Source: Janthinobacterium lividum (GTDB lineage Bacteria; Pseudomonadota; Gammaproteobacteria; Burkholderiales; Burkholderiaceae_D). Taken from it: DNA of 64,000 nt. Numbering within the stretch: the stretch's first letter is position 1; each line of letters starts with the position of its first letter. Below the pieces are notes generated by a model that saw only the letters and a list, made by a program, of their open reading frames with translations, made no database searches and was not told the DNA's origin. The DNA is taken from positions 124,001 to 188,000 of the forward strand of contig NZ_CP075583.1 in assembly GCF_023509035.1 (NCBI RefSeq), read 5' to 3'. This document shows, piece after piece, positions 18,533 through 27,422 of the stretch. The position numbers and the translations under genes were made by a program.

Positions 18533-18621
18533 AATATTTTTACCTGGCTGCATCCAAATGGCGAGCCCATGCGTAGTAATGGTATCAACCAACCGGTTGA
18601 GCCAACTACGAGGAGTTCGCC

Positions 18622-19179
18622 ATGCTTGCCGTCACCGCCCCACGCCACGCCATTCCCGCCCTCACTGTGCTGGGCGCTGCCCTGCTGCTGAGCGCCTGTG
18701 CCCCCATGAGCGCCCGCTATTCGCAGGAACAATTGCCGAACGCCGTCAAGGTGCCCGATGGCCATCGAGTCGCCATGCAGACGGTGGGCGTGGGCAAGAT
18801 CGCCTACGAATGCAAAGCAAAAAAAGACATGACGGGCCATGAATGGGTCTTCGTGGGTCCGGACGCGGCCCTGAACGACCGCAGCGGCATGCAAGTGGGC
18901 ACGTATGTCGGTCCGCCCGCCACCTGGGCCAACCTGGACGGCTCGAAAGTGACGGCGACGCAAGTGGCCGTAGCGCCCGCCGGCGCGGGCAATATCCCGT
19001 ATCAACTGGTGAAAGCCAATCCGGCCACGGGCAGCGGCGCCATGCAGGGCGTCAGCTACATCCAGCGCGTGGCCACCAGCGGCGGCGTGGCGCCAAGCAG
19101 CCCCTGCGGCATGGAGTCCATCGGCGCCAGGCAATGGGTGCCCTACCAGGCTGACTACATCTTCTGGAAAGCTGCATGA
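18622..19179 (+). CDS. DUF3455-like lipoprotein
   Basis: 185 residues. The signal peptide ends in a lipobox LLSAC (Cys about 26). The body has the pattern of DUF3455 proteins: GVGKIAYECKAK, HEWVFVGPDAAL, an internal YVGPPATWANLDGS, and IPYQLVKANPATGSGAM. These are exported proteins of unknown function in many proteobacteria and fungi. GAGGAG sits just before the start. A palindromic repeat element begins six bases after the stop. Confidence 0.8.
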   Translation: MLAVTAPRHAIPALTVLGAALLLSACAPMSARYSQEQLPNAVKVPDGHRVAMQTVGVGKIAYECKAKKDMTGHEWVFVGPDAALNDRSGMQVGTYVGPPATWANLDGSKVTATQVAVAPAGAGNIPYQLVKANPATGSGAMQGVSYIQRVATSGGVAPSSPCGMESIGARQWVPYQADYIFWKAA

Positions 19180-19184
19180 ATACA

Positions 19185-19296
19185 CCTATCAAAACCTGCT
19201 ACGCGTCGTGATAGGCGGCCTGCGATGCTCACCGTACTAGAGTACGGTTGCGCTTCTTAGCCACCTCTCCCTTCCGCTCGCTACGGTTTTGTTAGG
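19185..19296 (+). repeat. Dispersed palindromic intergenic repeat, copy A
   Basis: 112 bases with imperfect outer inverted repeats (CCTATCAAAACC at one end, the complement of CCTAACAAAACC at the other) and an inner hairpin ACCGTACTAGAGTACGGT. The core from the segment CGGCCTGCGATGCTCACCGT onward is nearly the same, in opposite orientation, as the element at 59771-59887. No open frame of note lies inside. Confidence 0.85.
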
Positions 19297-19377
19297 CGTT
19301 GTGAAACAGGAAAACAACGGTAGAAATGCGGGTTTCTGGCCTATACTCCGTATTAAAAACTTGCTAACCGTTCACTC

Positions 19378-19954
19378 TTGACGATTGCGCCAACCTTGCC
19401 AACCTTAGCCACTCCGTTCGATTACGATGCCGCCCTGCGCGCCTGCGCCAGGGGGCGAGCAGCAGGCATTGCACGGCCTGTACCAGCAGGAAAGCCGCTA
19501 CCTGCTGGGCGTGGCCCTGCGCATCGTGCGCCAGCGGGCCCTGGCCGAAGACGTGCTGCACGACGCCTTCCTGAATATCTGGCGCCGCGCCGGCAGCTTC
19601 GACGCCACGCGCGGCAGCGGCAAGGGCTGGATCTATGTGGTGGTGCGGCACCAGGCGCTGGACGTGGCGCGCGCCCGCGCCCATGAAGTATCGGCCGACG
19701 AGGATAGCGTGGAAACCCTGCTGCACCAACGCCACGGCGACGACGCCGGCGACGCCTACGCCCTTCAGGCGAACATGGGCAAGCTGCGCGATTGCCTCGC
19801 TCACCTGGACGAACCCAAGCGCAATAGCATCCTGTACGCCTACGTCGATGGCTGTTCCCACAGCGAAATCGCGCAACGCCTGCAAGCGCCGCTGGGTACC
19901 GTCAAAGCCTGGGTCAAGCGAGGTCTGGCCGCCTTGCGGGAGTGCATGGGATGA
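19378..19954 (+). CDS. ECF-type RNA polymerase sigma factor, frameshifted near the start
   Basis: About 191 residues after correction. Sigma region 2 is visible in YLLGVALRIVRQRALAEDVL and FLNIWRR, and region 4 in HSEIAQRLQAPLGTVKAWVKRG. These direct RNA polymerase to a stress regulon. The best N-terminus (TIAPTLPTLATPFDYDAALR) starts at TTG 19378 and joins the main frame only if one G is removed from the G5 run at 19451-19455. Without that correction a start at 19427 gives 175 residues with an odd Pro-rich beginning. The stop overlaps the anti-sigma start (ATGA), the usual arrangement for such a pair. Confidence 0.88.
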
Positions 19955-20667
19955 TCAACAGCGACGAGGAATTGCAAAGGCTGGCCAGCGAATACGTGCT
20001 GGGGACACTGGAACTGGCCGAACGCACGGAAGTGGAACAGCGCTTGCCGCGCGATGCCGCCTTGCGCGCTGCAGTCGATGCCTGGGAACAGCGTCTGTTG
20101 CCATTAACGACCCTGGCGCCGCCCGAAACGCCCTCCGCGCAACTGTGGCCGCGCATCAGCGCCAGCCTGTTCACGCCGAAAACCGTGCAACAGGCGGGCG
20201 GCTGGCAGGCGTGGTGGAACAGCCTGGCCTTCTGGAGAGTGTTGGCCGGCGGCGGCCTGGTGGCCACGGCCGCGCTGGCCGTGCTGGTCAGCGTGCAGCT
20301 GCAAGCACCAGCCGGACCCGGCTACCTGGTGGTGCTGGTTGCGCCGCAGGATAAATCGCCGGGCTGGATCGTGCAGGCGGGCGGACGCGGCGGCAAGAAC
20401 CGCGACCTGAGCCTGATCCCGCTGGGACCGACTAGCGTGCCGCAGCAAAAAGCCTTGCAATTCTGGACCAAGGGCAAGGATTGGGGCGCGCCTGTCTCGC
20501 TGGGCCTGGTCAAGCCGGGGCAAAGCCTCAAGTTGACGTTGGATAAGCTGCCGCCGCTGCAGCCGGAGCAACTGTTTGAAATCACGCTGGAGCCGGCAAC
20601 GGGTTCGCCCACGGGCCGGCCGACGGGGCCGGTTTTGTACATCGGCCGCGCCGTGAAGGTGATGTAA
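19951..20667 (+). CDS. Anti-sigma factor, RskA/ChrR-like
   Basis: 238 residues. The N-terminal domain (LQRLASEYVLGTLELAERTEVEQR) is the zinc-less anti-sigma fold that grips sigma factors. One membrane span follows (about 92-112, VLAGGGLVATAALAVLVSVQL). The exported C-terminal part has the RskA-like segment KALQFWTKGKDWGAPVSLG with strands to the end. It should hold the preceding ECF sigma factor inactive at the inner membrane. It starts at 19951, overlapping the sigma stop. Confidence 0.88.
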   Translation: MINSDEELQRLASEYVLGTLELAERTEVEQRLPRDAALRAAVDAWEQRLLPLTTLAPPETPSAQLWPRISASLFTPKTVQQAGGWQAWWNSLAFWRVLAGGGLVATAALAVLVSVQLQAPAGPGYLVVLVAPQDKSPGWIVQAGGRGGKNRDLSLIPLGPTSVPQQKALQFWTKGKDWGAPVSLGLVKPGQSLKLTLDKLPPLQPEQLFEITLEPATGSPTGRPTGPVLYIGRAVKVM

Positions 20668-20674
20668 GCCGGTT

Positions 20675-21505
20675 TTATTTACCCAGCTCGTCCCCCATCT
20701 CGCGCCCGCGCTGCGCGGCCGCCTTGATGCCCTTGACGATGGCCGCCTTGACGCCGCTCTCTTCCATGCTGGTCAGGGCCGCATAGGTGGTGCCGCCTTT
20801 CGACGTGACCCGCTCGCGCAGCAGCGACACGGGTTCGCTGGAGTTCGCCGCCAGCTGCGCCGCGCCCGTAAACGTGGCAATCGCCAGCTGCGTGCCCTGC
20901 TCGGGCGTCAAGCCCAGTTCGGCGGCCGCTTGCTGCATGGCTTCGATAAAGTAAAACACGTAGGCGGGACCGCTGCCGGACACGGCCGTCACAGGGTCGA
21001 TCTTGGCTTCGTCATCGAGCCAGACGGTCTGGCCAACGGCGCGCAGGATGGCGTCCGCCGTCTTCTTTTGCTCGTCGCTAACGCCGCTGCTAGCCACCAT
21101 GCCCGTGATGCCCATGCCGATCAGGGCCGGCGTGTTCGGCATGCAACGCACGATGGCGGGATAATCACCGAGCCAGCGCGACAGGTCTTGCGCGCGGATG
21201 CCGGCCGCGATCGACAGGACCAATGGCGCCCGCTCCCCATCGAGGAAGGGCAGCAGCTGGGCCGCCACTTCGCGCATGCTTTGCGGTTTCACGGCCAGCA
21301 CGATCACGTCCACGCCGCGCAGCGCTTCGCCAGCGGCGGTGGCTGTCGTGACGCCGAACTGCGCCTGCAATTTTTCCAGCGCGGGCGCGTGCGGGTCGAT
21401 CACGTGGATATTGCCGCCCAGGGTCAATTTGCCCGCCAGGCCGGCGATCAGGGCCGCCGCCATGTTGCCGCCGCCCACAAAGGCGATATTCAATTCTGTC
21501 GTCAT
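20675..21505 (-). CDS. proC: Pyrroline-5-carboxylate reductase
   Basis: 276 residues. It catalyses the last step of proline synthesis, NAD(P)H reduction of pyrroline-5-carboxylate, in the cytosol. A dinucleotide-binding motif FVGGGNMAAALIAGL is at the N-terminus. The family signature AVSGSGPAYVFYFIEAM and the C-terminal SKGGTTYAAL are present. The start at 21505 (MTTELNIAF) matches the family; the upstream ATG adds 16 unrelated residues. It follows yggS with 16 bases between, a common arrangement. Confidence 0.96.
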   Translation of the reverse strand: MTTELNIAFVGGGNMAAALIAGLAGKLTLGGNIHVIDPHAPALEKLQAQFGVTTATAAGEALRGVDVIVLAVKPQSMREVAAQLLPFLDGERAPLVLSIAAGIRAQDLSRWLGDYPAIVRCMPNTPALIGMGITGMVASSGVSDEQKKTADAILRAVGQTVWLDDEAKIDPVTAVSGSGPAYVFYFIEAMQQAAAELGLTPEQGTQLAIATFTGAAQLAANSSEPVSLLRERVTSKGGTTYAALTSMEESGVKAAIVKGIKAAAQRGREMGDELGK

Positions 21506-21521
21506 GCTTGTTCTCTCTTCA

Positions 21522-22223
21522 TCAGGAATAGTTGCGGGAACCGAAGATGGCACTGCCCACGCGCACGATGCTGGCGCCTTCCAGCACGGCGGCGCGCAAG
21601 TCGGCCGACATGCCCATCGACAGGGTATCGAGCGCCAGTCCTTCGGCCTTCAATTGTTCGTACAGCGCGCGCAATTGCGCAAAGGCCGCGCGCTGGCGGC
21701 TGAGTTCCGTTTCCGGCTCGGGAATGGCCATCAGGCCGCGCAGGCGCAAGCGGGGCAGCTGCGCCACGGCGCGCGCCAGCGCCGGCAATTCAGCTGGCGT
21801 CACGCCGCTCTTGCTGGCCTCGCCGCTGATATTGACTTGCAGACAGATATTCAGATCCGCCAAGCCGGCTGGACGCTGCTCGGACAGGCGCGCGGCGATC
21901 TTTTCCCGCTCCACCGTGTGCACCCAATCAAAATGTTCGGCGATGGGGCGCGTCTTGTTGCTCTGGATGGGGCCGATGAAGTGCCAAACGGGGCCACCTT
22001 GCGGCAACGCAAGCTGGACCGCGGCGATCTTGTCGAGCGCTTCCTGCAAATAATTTTCGCCAAATGCCGCCTGGCCCGCGCGCATGGCCTCCAGCACGGC
22101 GTCCGCGCCGAAGGTCTTCGAGACGGCCAGCAGGGTCACGTCGCCAGGGGCGCGCTGCGCCTCCAGCGCCGCTTGCGCAATACTCTCGCGCACGGCTTGC
22201 AAGTTCTGTTCGATTGTGGACAT
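21522..22223 (-). CDS. yggS: Pyridoxal-phosphate homeostasis protein YggS/PROSC
   Basis: 233 residues. This cytosolic TIM-barrel protein binds pyridoxal phosphate and balances its supply. It shows the PLP-lysine strand TLLAVSKTF, then FGENYLQEAL, WHFIGPIQSNK, and SMGMSADLRAA near the end. A start at 22223 fits homologs, with an alternative ATG two codons upstream. It lies directly before proC on the same strand and is divergent from pilT. Confidence 0.95.
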   Translation of the reverse strand: MSTIEQNLQAVRESIAQAALEAQRAPGDVTLLAVSKTFGADAVLEAMRAGQAAFGENYLQEALDKIAAVQLALPQGGPVWHFIGPIQSNKTRPIAEHFDWVHTVEREKIAARLSEQRPAGLADLNICLQVNISGEASKSGVTPAELPALARAVAQLPRLRLRGLMAIPEPETELSRQRAAFAQLRALYEQLKAEGLALDTLSMGMSADLRAAVLEGASIVRVGSAIFGSRNYS

Positions 22224-22292
22224 AATCATTTTCTAGTGTAAGGGGCGGCGGCACAGTGCGCCAGCCCATCAATGCAGGCACAGGGATTATAA

Positions 22293-23336
22293 ATGGACAT
22301 CTCCGAACTACTCGCTTTCTCCGTCAGCAACAAGGCTTCCGACCTGCACCTGTCTTCCGGCCTGCCGCCGATGATACGGGTCAACGGCGACGTGCGCCGC
22401 CTGAACGTGGCGCCGCTCGAGCACAAGGAAGTGCACAGCATGATCTACGACATCATGAACGACAGCCAGCGCAAGGCGTATGAAGAAGCGCTGGAATGCG
22501 ATTTCTCGTTCGAAATTCCCGGCCTGGCCCGCTTCCGCGTGAATGCGTACAATCAGGAACGGGGTGCCTCGGCCGTGCTGCGCACGATCCCGTCGAAGGT
22601 GCTGAGCCTGGACGAACTCAACGCCCCGCGCATCTTCGGCGAGCTGGCCATGCGTCCGCGGGGACTCGTGCTGGTGACGGGCCCGACGGGTTCGGGCAAG
22701 TCAACCACCCTGGCGGCGATGGTGAACCACGTCAACGAGCGCCTGAACCACCACATTCTGACCATCGAAGACCCGATCGAATTCGTGCACGAACCGAAAA
22801 AATGCCTGATCAACCAGCGCGAGGTGGGTTCGCACACGCATTCGTTCAGCAACGCGCTGCGCTCGGCCCTGCGCGAAGACCCGGACGTGATTTTAGTGGG
22901 CGAATTGCGCGATCTGGAAACCATCCGCCTGGCGCTGACGGCGGCCGAGACGGGCCACCTCGTATTCGGCACCTTGCACACCTCATCGGCGGCGAAATCG
23001 ATCGACCGCATCATCGACGTGTTCCCCGCCGAGGAAAAGGAAATGGTGCGCGCCATGCTGTCCGAATCGCTGCAAGCCGTCATTTCGCAAAATTTGCTCA
23101 AAACCAAGGATGGCGCGGGCCGCGTGGCCGCGCATGAAATCATGCTGGCCACGCCAGCCGTGCGCAACCTGATCCGCGAGGCGAAAGTGGCGCAAATGTA
23201 TTCGGCCATCCAGACGGGCAGCAATGTGGGCATGCAGACCCTGGACCAGTGCCTCTCCGATCTGGTGCGGCGCGGCGCGATCACGGCGGAAACGGCCCGC
23301 TCGGCCGCCAAGTCGCCCGAAAACTTCCCCGGATAA
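22293..23336 (+). CDS. pilT: Type IV pilus retraction ATPase PilT
   Basis: 347 residues. This hexameric ATPase depolymerises type IV pili and drives twitching motility. It shows Walker A GPTGSGKSTTL, the Asp box ILTIEDPIEFVH, Walker B DVILVGELRDLET, the His box GHLVFGTLHTSSA, and a C-terminal PAVRNLIREAK motif of the AIRNLIRE type needed for retraction. pilU follows after 3 bases. Confidence 0.97.
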   Translation: MDISELLAFSVSNKASDLHLSSGLPPMIRVNGDVRRLNVAPLEHKEVHSMIYDIMNDSQRKAYEEALECDFSFEIPGLARFRVNAYNQERGASAVLRTIPSKVLSLDELNAPRIFGELAMRPRGLVLVTGPTGSGKSTTLAAMVNHVNERLNHHILTIEDPIEFVHEPKKCLINQREVGSHTHSFSNALRSALREDPDVILVGELRDLETIRLALTAAETGHLVFGTLHTSSAAKSIDRIIDVFPAEEKEMVRAMLSESLQAVISQNLLKTKDGAGRVAAHEIMLATPAVRNLIREAKVAQMYSAIQTGSNVGMQTLDQCLSDLVRRGAITAETARSAAKSPENFPG

Positions 23337-23339
23337 ACC

Positions 23340-24479
23340 ATGCAGACGACGCACGAATACTATGGCGCCATGCACGCGCTGCTGGCGCAAATGCGCGCAC
23401 AGGGCGGCTCCGACCTGTTCATCACGGCCGGCTTTCCCGCCGCCATCAAGCTCGACGGCAAGCTGACGCCGCTGGCGGGCGGCGCGCTAGCCGCGGCACA
23501 GGCGGCCGGCTACGTGCGCGCCGTCATGAACGCGCGCCAGGCGGCCGAGTTCGAGTCCAGCCGCGAAGCCAATTTCGCCATCAGCCCGGAGGGACTCGGG
23601 CGTTTCCGCGTGTCCGCCTTCGTGCAGATGGGCCAGGCAGGCATGGTCTTGCGATTGATCAATACCGCCATCCCCACGCTAGAGGGACTGGGCTTGCCCG
23701 CCATCCTGCAAGACATCGTGCTGAGCAAGCGCGGCCTCGTCATTATGGTGGGCGCCACGGGCTGCGGCAAGTCGACCACCCTGGCGGCCATGGTGGGCCA
23801 TCGCAACGCGCACAGCCATGGCCACATCATCACCATCGAAGACCCCGTGGAATTCATCCATCCGCACGGCAACTGCATCGTCACCCAGCGCGAAGTGGGC
23901 GTCGATACGGACGACTGGGCCACGGCCCTGAAAAACACCCTGCGCCAGGCGCCCGACGTGATCCAGATCGGAGAAATACGCGACCGCGACACCATGGACC
24001 ACGCCATCGCGTTTGCCGAGACGGGCCATCTGTGCCTGGCGACCTTGCATGCAAACAACGCCAACCAGGCGCTGGACCGCATCATCAATTTCTTCCCCGA
24101 AGAGCGGCGCCAGCAGCTGCTGATGGACCTGTCGCTCAATTTGAAGGGCATGATTTCGCAGCGTTTGATCCCCAACAAGGAAGGCGGCGGGCGCAAGGCG
24201 GCGCTGGAAATCCTGCTCAACTCGCCGCTGATGAGCGACCTGATCTTCAAGGGCCAGGTGCACGAGATCAAGGAATTGATGAAAAAATCGCGCGAACATG
24301 GCATGCAAACCTTCGACCAGGCCCTGTTCGACCTGCACGAAGCGGGCGCCATCAGCTATGAAGACGCGCTGCGCAATGCGGACTCCGTCAACGACCTGCG
24401 CCTGACGATCAAACTCAAGGGCGCAACGGCGCCGGAACCGGCCCCGCAAACGGGCGCCACCAAACTGGGACTCCTCTGA
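23340..24479 (+). CDS. pilU: PilT-dependent retraction ATPase PilU
   Basis: 379 residues, the PilT paralogue that assists retraction. Walker A is GATGCGKSTTLAAM. The Asp box IITIEDPVEFIH, Walker B DVIQIGEIRDRDT and His box GHLCLATLHANNA follow. The longer C-terminal tail compared with PilT is usual. It is translationally close to pilT upstream and to the glutathione peroxidase gene downstream (one base between stop and start). Confidence 0.96.
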   Translation: MQTTHEYYGAMHALLAQMRAQGGSDLFITAGFPAAIKLDGKLTPLAGGALAAAQAAGYVRAVMNARQAAEFESSREANFAISPEGLGRFRVSAFVQMGQAGMVLRLINTAIPTLEGLGLPAILQDIVLSKRGLVIMVGATGCGKSTTLAAMVGHRNAHSHGHIITIEDPVEFIHPHGNCIVTQREVGVDTDDWATALKNTLRQAPDVIQIGEIRDRDTMDHAIAFAETGHLCLATLHANNANQALDRIINFFPEERRQQLLMDLSLNLKGMISQRLIPNKEGGGRKAALEILLNSPLMSDLIFKGQVHEIKELMKKSREHGMQTFDQALFDLHEAGAISYEDALRNADSVNDLRLTIKLKGATAPEPAPQTGATKLGLL

Positions 24480-24480
24480 C

Positions 24481-24967
24481 ATGACCAGCATCCACGATTT
24501 CCAGGCCGAGGCGCTGGACGGCACGCCGATCGACCTGGCGCAATACAAAGGCAAGGTACTGCTGATCGTCAACACGGCCAGCGCCTGCGGTTTCACGCCG
24601 CAATACCAGGGACTCGAAGCGCTGTACCGCGAATTCCACGACCAGGGCCTGGTCGTGCTGGGTTTTCCCTGCAATCAATTTAGGCAGCAGGAACCGGGGT
24701 CGAATGCGGAGATCGGCGCCTTTTGCGAGAAAAAATTTCGGCGTCACCTTTCCCCTGTTTGCCAAGGTCGATGTGAATGGCCCGCATACCCATCCCGTAT
24801 TTGCGCAATTAAAACAGGCGGCGCCCGGCATACTGGGCACCCAGTCGATCAAATGGAATTTCACGAAATTCCTGGTGCGCAAGGATGGCAGCGTATTTCG
24901 CCGCTACGCGACGGCCAGCAAACCGGCCAGCCTGGCGGAAGACATTCGGCAATTGCTGCAGGAATAG
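24481..24967 (+). CDS. gpx: Glutathione peroxidase family protein, frameshifted
   Basis: About 161 residues after correction. It is a thiol peroxidase that reduces hydroperoxides with glutathione or thioredoxin. The catalytic Cys is in NTASACGFTPQY, with the partner motifs GFPCNQF and IKWNFTKFLV. The frame breaks in the A6 run at 24730-24735: removing one A joins FCEKNFGVTFPLFAKVDVNG and leads to the true end at 24967. Left uncorrected, the first frame runs into an unrelated tail ending at 25035. It probably shares a transcript with pilTU. Confidence 0.93.
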
Positions 24968-25112
24968 CGATGCGACGATTTGATTTAAGACAACAATTGC
25001 TGAGATCAATCAATCCGTATTTATTTCATGCCTGATATCAATATTGTGTTTCCAATAGCAAATATCGGTGATAATGTTTGCATAATTATTCGCAGATATC
25101 GATCAAAAAACG

Positions 25113-27263
25113 ATGCCAGTCTTTGGGAAAATAATATCTTCATGGATGCGGATGGGCATTTATTCCCGCCTCTTTATCCCTATTACCTTCCTGATACTCG
25201 CCGTTTCCGCCGTTCGCTATCACGCCCTGCTCGGTACGGAAACGGCGCTGGCCAATGCACGCTACCAGAGCGATGCGCGGCAACTCGACCTGTTCCTGGC
25301 CAATAGCGTGCTGCCGCTGGCCGTGCACGCGGACCGGCAAGCGATGCACGACAGCGTGCGGCAAGTGCTGCGCAGCGCCCTGCCACTAAACCGCAGCCTC
25401 GCCTCCGTGCGCTGGGATACGGCTGGCGGGCATGTCGAGGTGTTGGCCGACAACAAGCTGACCGACACACTGGCCGACGGCGTGCCAGCGTGGTTTGCGC
25501 GCCTGGCCGGCATGGCGGCCATCCGCAGCCGCCTGACGGTGGCGCTGCCGGACGGTGGCGACGGCATCCTCGACTTGCACTACACGCCCGGCCGCCCCCT
25601 GGCGCAAGTGTGGCACAGGGTACGCGAGCAGGCCGTCCTCAGCACCATCAATATCGTCCTCGTCTTCCTCCTGCTGGGCTTGATCCTGGCGTCGCACCGC
25701 AAGCTGCTGGCGCGGCTCGTGCAAGCGACCGACCGCTTCCGCGAAGGCAACTTTGCCGTGCGCCTGGCGGCCGGCGCCACGCCCGAGGCGCAAGCCGTGT
25801 CGCAATCGTTCAACGGCATGGCCGGCGATATCGAGGGACTGCTGACCTCGCTGAAAACCAGCCAGCGGCAACTGGGCGAACAGCTCAACGAAACCGTGTA
25901 CATGCAGCAGGCGCTGCAAAAGCTGTCGTGGCAAAACTACAATGACGTGCTGACGGGTTTACCCAACCGTGCCGCGCTGGCCGCGCGCTTCGAACAGGAA
26001 CTGTTCCTCGCGCGCGAACGCCAGCGCCTGCTGGCCGTCTGCCTGTTCGACCTCGACCACTTCCAGGCCATCAACGACCGCTACGGCGCCGAAGCGGGCG
26101 ATGAAATCCTCAAGCAGGTGGCCGGCCGCCTGCACAGCTTTACGGGCCAGGTCCATTACGCGGCGCGCCTGGGCGGCGATGAATTCGTCATGCTGTTGTG
26201 CGGCCAGGCCAGCATCGCCAGCATCGAACAGAACATCACCCAATTGATGCAGGAACTGAGCCGCCCTTACCAGTGCGACCAGCAGGCGCTGCACGTGACG
26301 GCCAGCGTCGGCATCGCCGTCTACGCGGGCAAGGACTTGAATACGGAAAGCCTGCTGCGCCATGCCGACCACGCCGTCTACCAGGCGAAACTGACGGGGC
26401 GCAACCAGTATCACTTCTTCGACACCAACCTCGATGAAGAAGTGCGCACCCACCACAATCAGCGCACGGAAGTACGCCAGGCCCTGATCAATGGCGAACT
26501 GCGGCTGTACTACCAGCCCAAGGTGAACATGCGCGCCGGCACGGTGGTGGGCATGGAAGCGCTGCTGCGCTGGCAGCATCCGCGCCGCGGCGTGCTGGCG
26601 CCCGCGCAATTCCTGCCGCTGGTGGAACAGACGGATCTGATCATCGATATCGGCGAATGGGTGCTGCGCCAGGCCCTGTGGCAGATGCAGCGTTGGGTGG
26701 CTTGCGGCAAGCAGTGGGTGGTCAGCGTGAATATCGCGGCGCGCCACTTCCAGCAACCCGACTTCGTTTCGCGCCTGGAAACCATCCTCGGCGAATTTCC
26801 CGGCGTGCGCGCCAGCATGCTGGAACTGGAAATCCTCGAATCGTCGGCCCTGCACGACATCGAAGACCTGCGCCGCATCATCCGCGCCTGCCAGGCGCTG
26901 GGCATCACCTTTGCCCTCGACGATTTCGGCACCGGCTATTCATCGATGTCGTATCTGAAACGCCTGCCGGCGAACATCGTCAAGATCGACCAGAGCTTCG
27001 TGCGCAATATGCTTAACGACCGCGACGACCTGCACCTGGTGCGCGCAGTCATCGGTCTGGCCCGTTCTTTCAGCTTGACGGTGATCGCCGAAGGCGTGGA
27101 AAGCGTCGAGCATGGCGCGCGTTTGATCCAGCTGGGCTGCGACCTGGCGCAAGGCTACGGCATCGCTCGCCCCATGCCGGCCGACGCCGTGCTGGAGTGG
27201 GCAGCCAACTTCGTGCCGGCTCCCCAATGGCGCATAGCCCAGTACAGCGAAGCGCCTATTTAG
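25113..27263 (+). CDS. Membrane-bound GGDEF-EAL protein (cyclic-di-GMP turnover)
   Basis: 716 residues. An N-terminal membrane span (about 18-36), a periplasmic sensor of roughly 130 residues, and a second span (about 175-193) lead into a HAMP-like stretch and a coiled coil. The GGDEF domain has an intact LGGDEF (about 353-358), so diguanylate cyclase activity is possible. The EAL domain has MEALLRW (about 481-487), LELEILES, DDFGTGYSS and KIDQSFV, consistent with an active c-di-GMP phosphodiesterase. Which activity dominates cannot be told from sequence. The region before the start is AT-rich. The stop abuts an inverted-repeat element. Confidence 0.93.
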   Translation: MPVFGKIISSWMRMGIYSRLFIPITFLILAVSAVRYHALLGTETALANARYQSDARQLDLFLANSVLPLAVHADRQAMHDSVRQVLRSALPLNRSLASVRWDTAGGHVEVLADNKLTDTLADGVPAWFARLAGMAAIRSRLTVALPDGGDGILDLHYTPGRPLAQVWHRVREQAVLSTINIVLVFLLLGLILASHRKLLARLVQATDRFREGNFAVRLAAGATPEAQAVSQSFNGMAGDIEGLLTSLKTSQRQLGEQLNETVYMQQALQKLSWQNYNDVLTGLPNRAALAARFEQELFLARERQRLLAVCLFDLDHFQAINDRYGAEAGDEILKQVAGRLHSFTGQVHYAARLGGDEFVMLLCGQASIASIEQNITQLMQELSRPYQCDQQALHVTASVGIAVYAGKDLNTESLLRHADHAVYQAKLTGRNQYHFFDTNLDEEVRTHHNQRTEVRQALINGELRLYYQPKVNMRAGTVVGMEALLRWQHPRRGVLAPAQFLPLVEQTDLIIDIGEWVLRQALWQMQRWVACGKQWVVSVNIAARHFQQPDFVSRLETILGEFPGVRASMLELEILESSALHDIEDLRRIIRACQALGITFALDDFGTGYSSMSYLKRLPANIVKIDQSFVRNMLNDRDDLHLVRAVIGLARSFSLTVIAEGVESVEHGARLIQLGCDLAQGYGIARPMPADAVLEWAANFVPAPQWRIAQYSEAPI

Positions 27264-27422
27264 AGCCTATTCCAGCAGATGAATACATCTCCTGCTGGCG
27301 CTCCTCAGAAGCGGGGACTGCGTTGATCGTCGTCGCGTGGCTCGCCACGCGTCCTCCTCACGCCTTGTCCGCGCTCCTGATGCGCTGCCAGCAGAAGACG
27401 CTCCCTACTGGGATAGGCTCTT
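27262..27422. repeat. 160-base inverted-repeat element between convergent genes
   Basis: The ends are complementary with few mismatches: AGAGCCTATTCCAG at the left against the complement of AGAGCCTATCCCAG at the right. A second complementary pair, CTGCTGGC and GCCAGCAG, lies inward. The element fills the whole gap between the GGDEF-EAL stop and the glcF stop. It could fold into a long hairpin and act as a two-way terminator. Confidence 0.7.
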
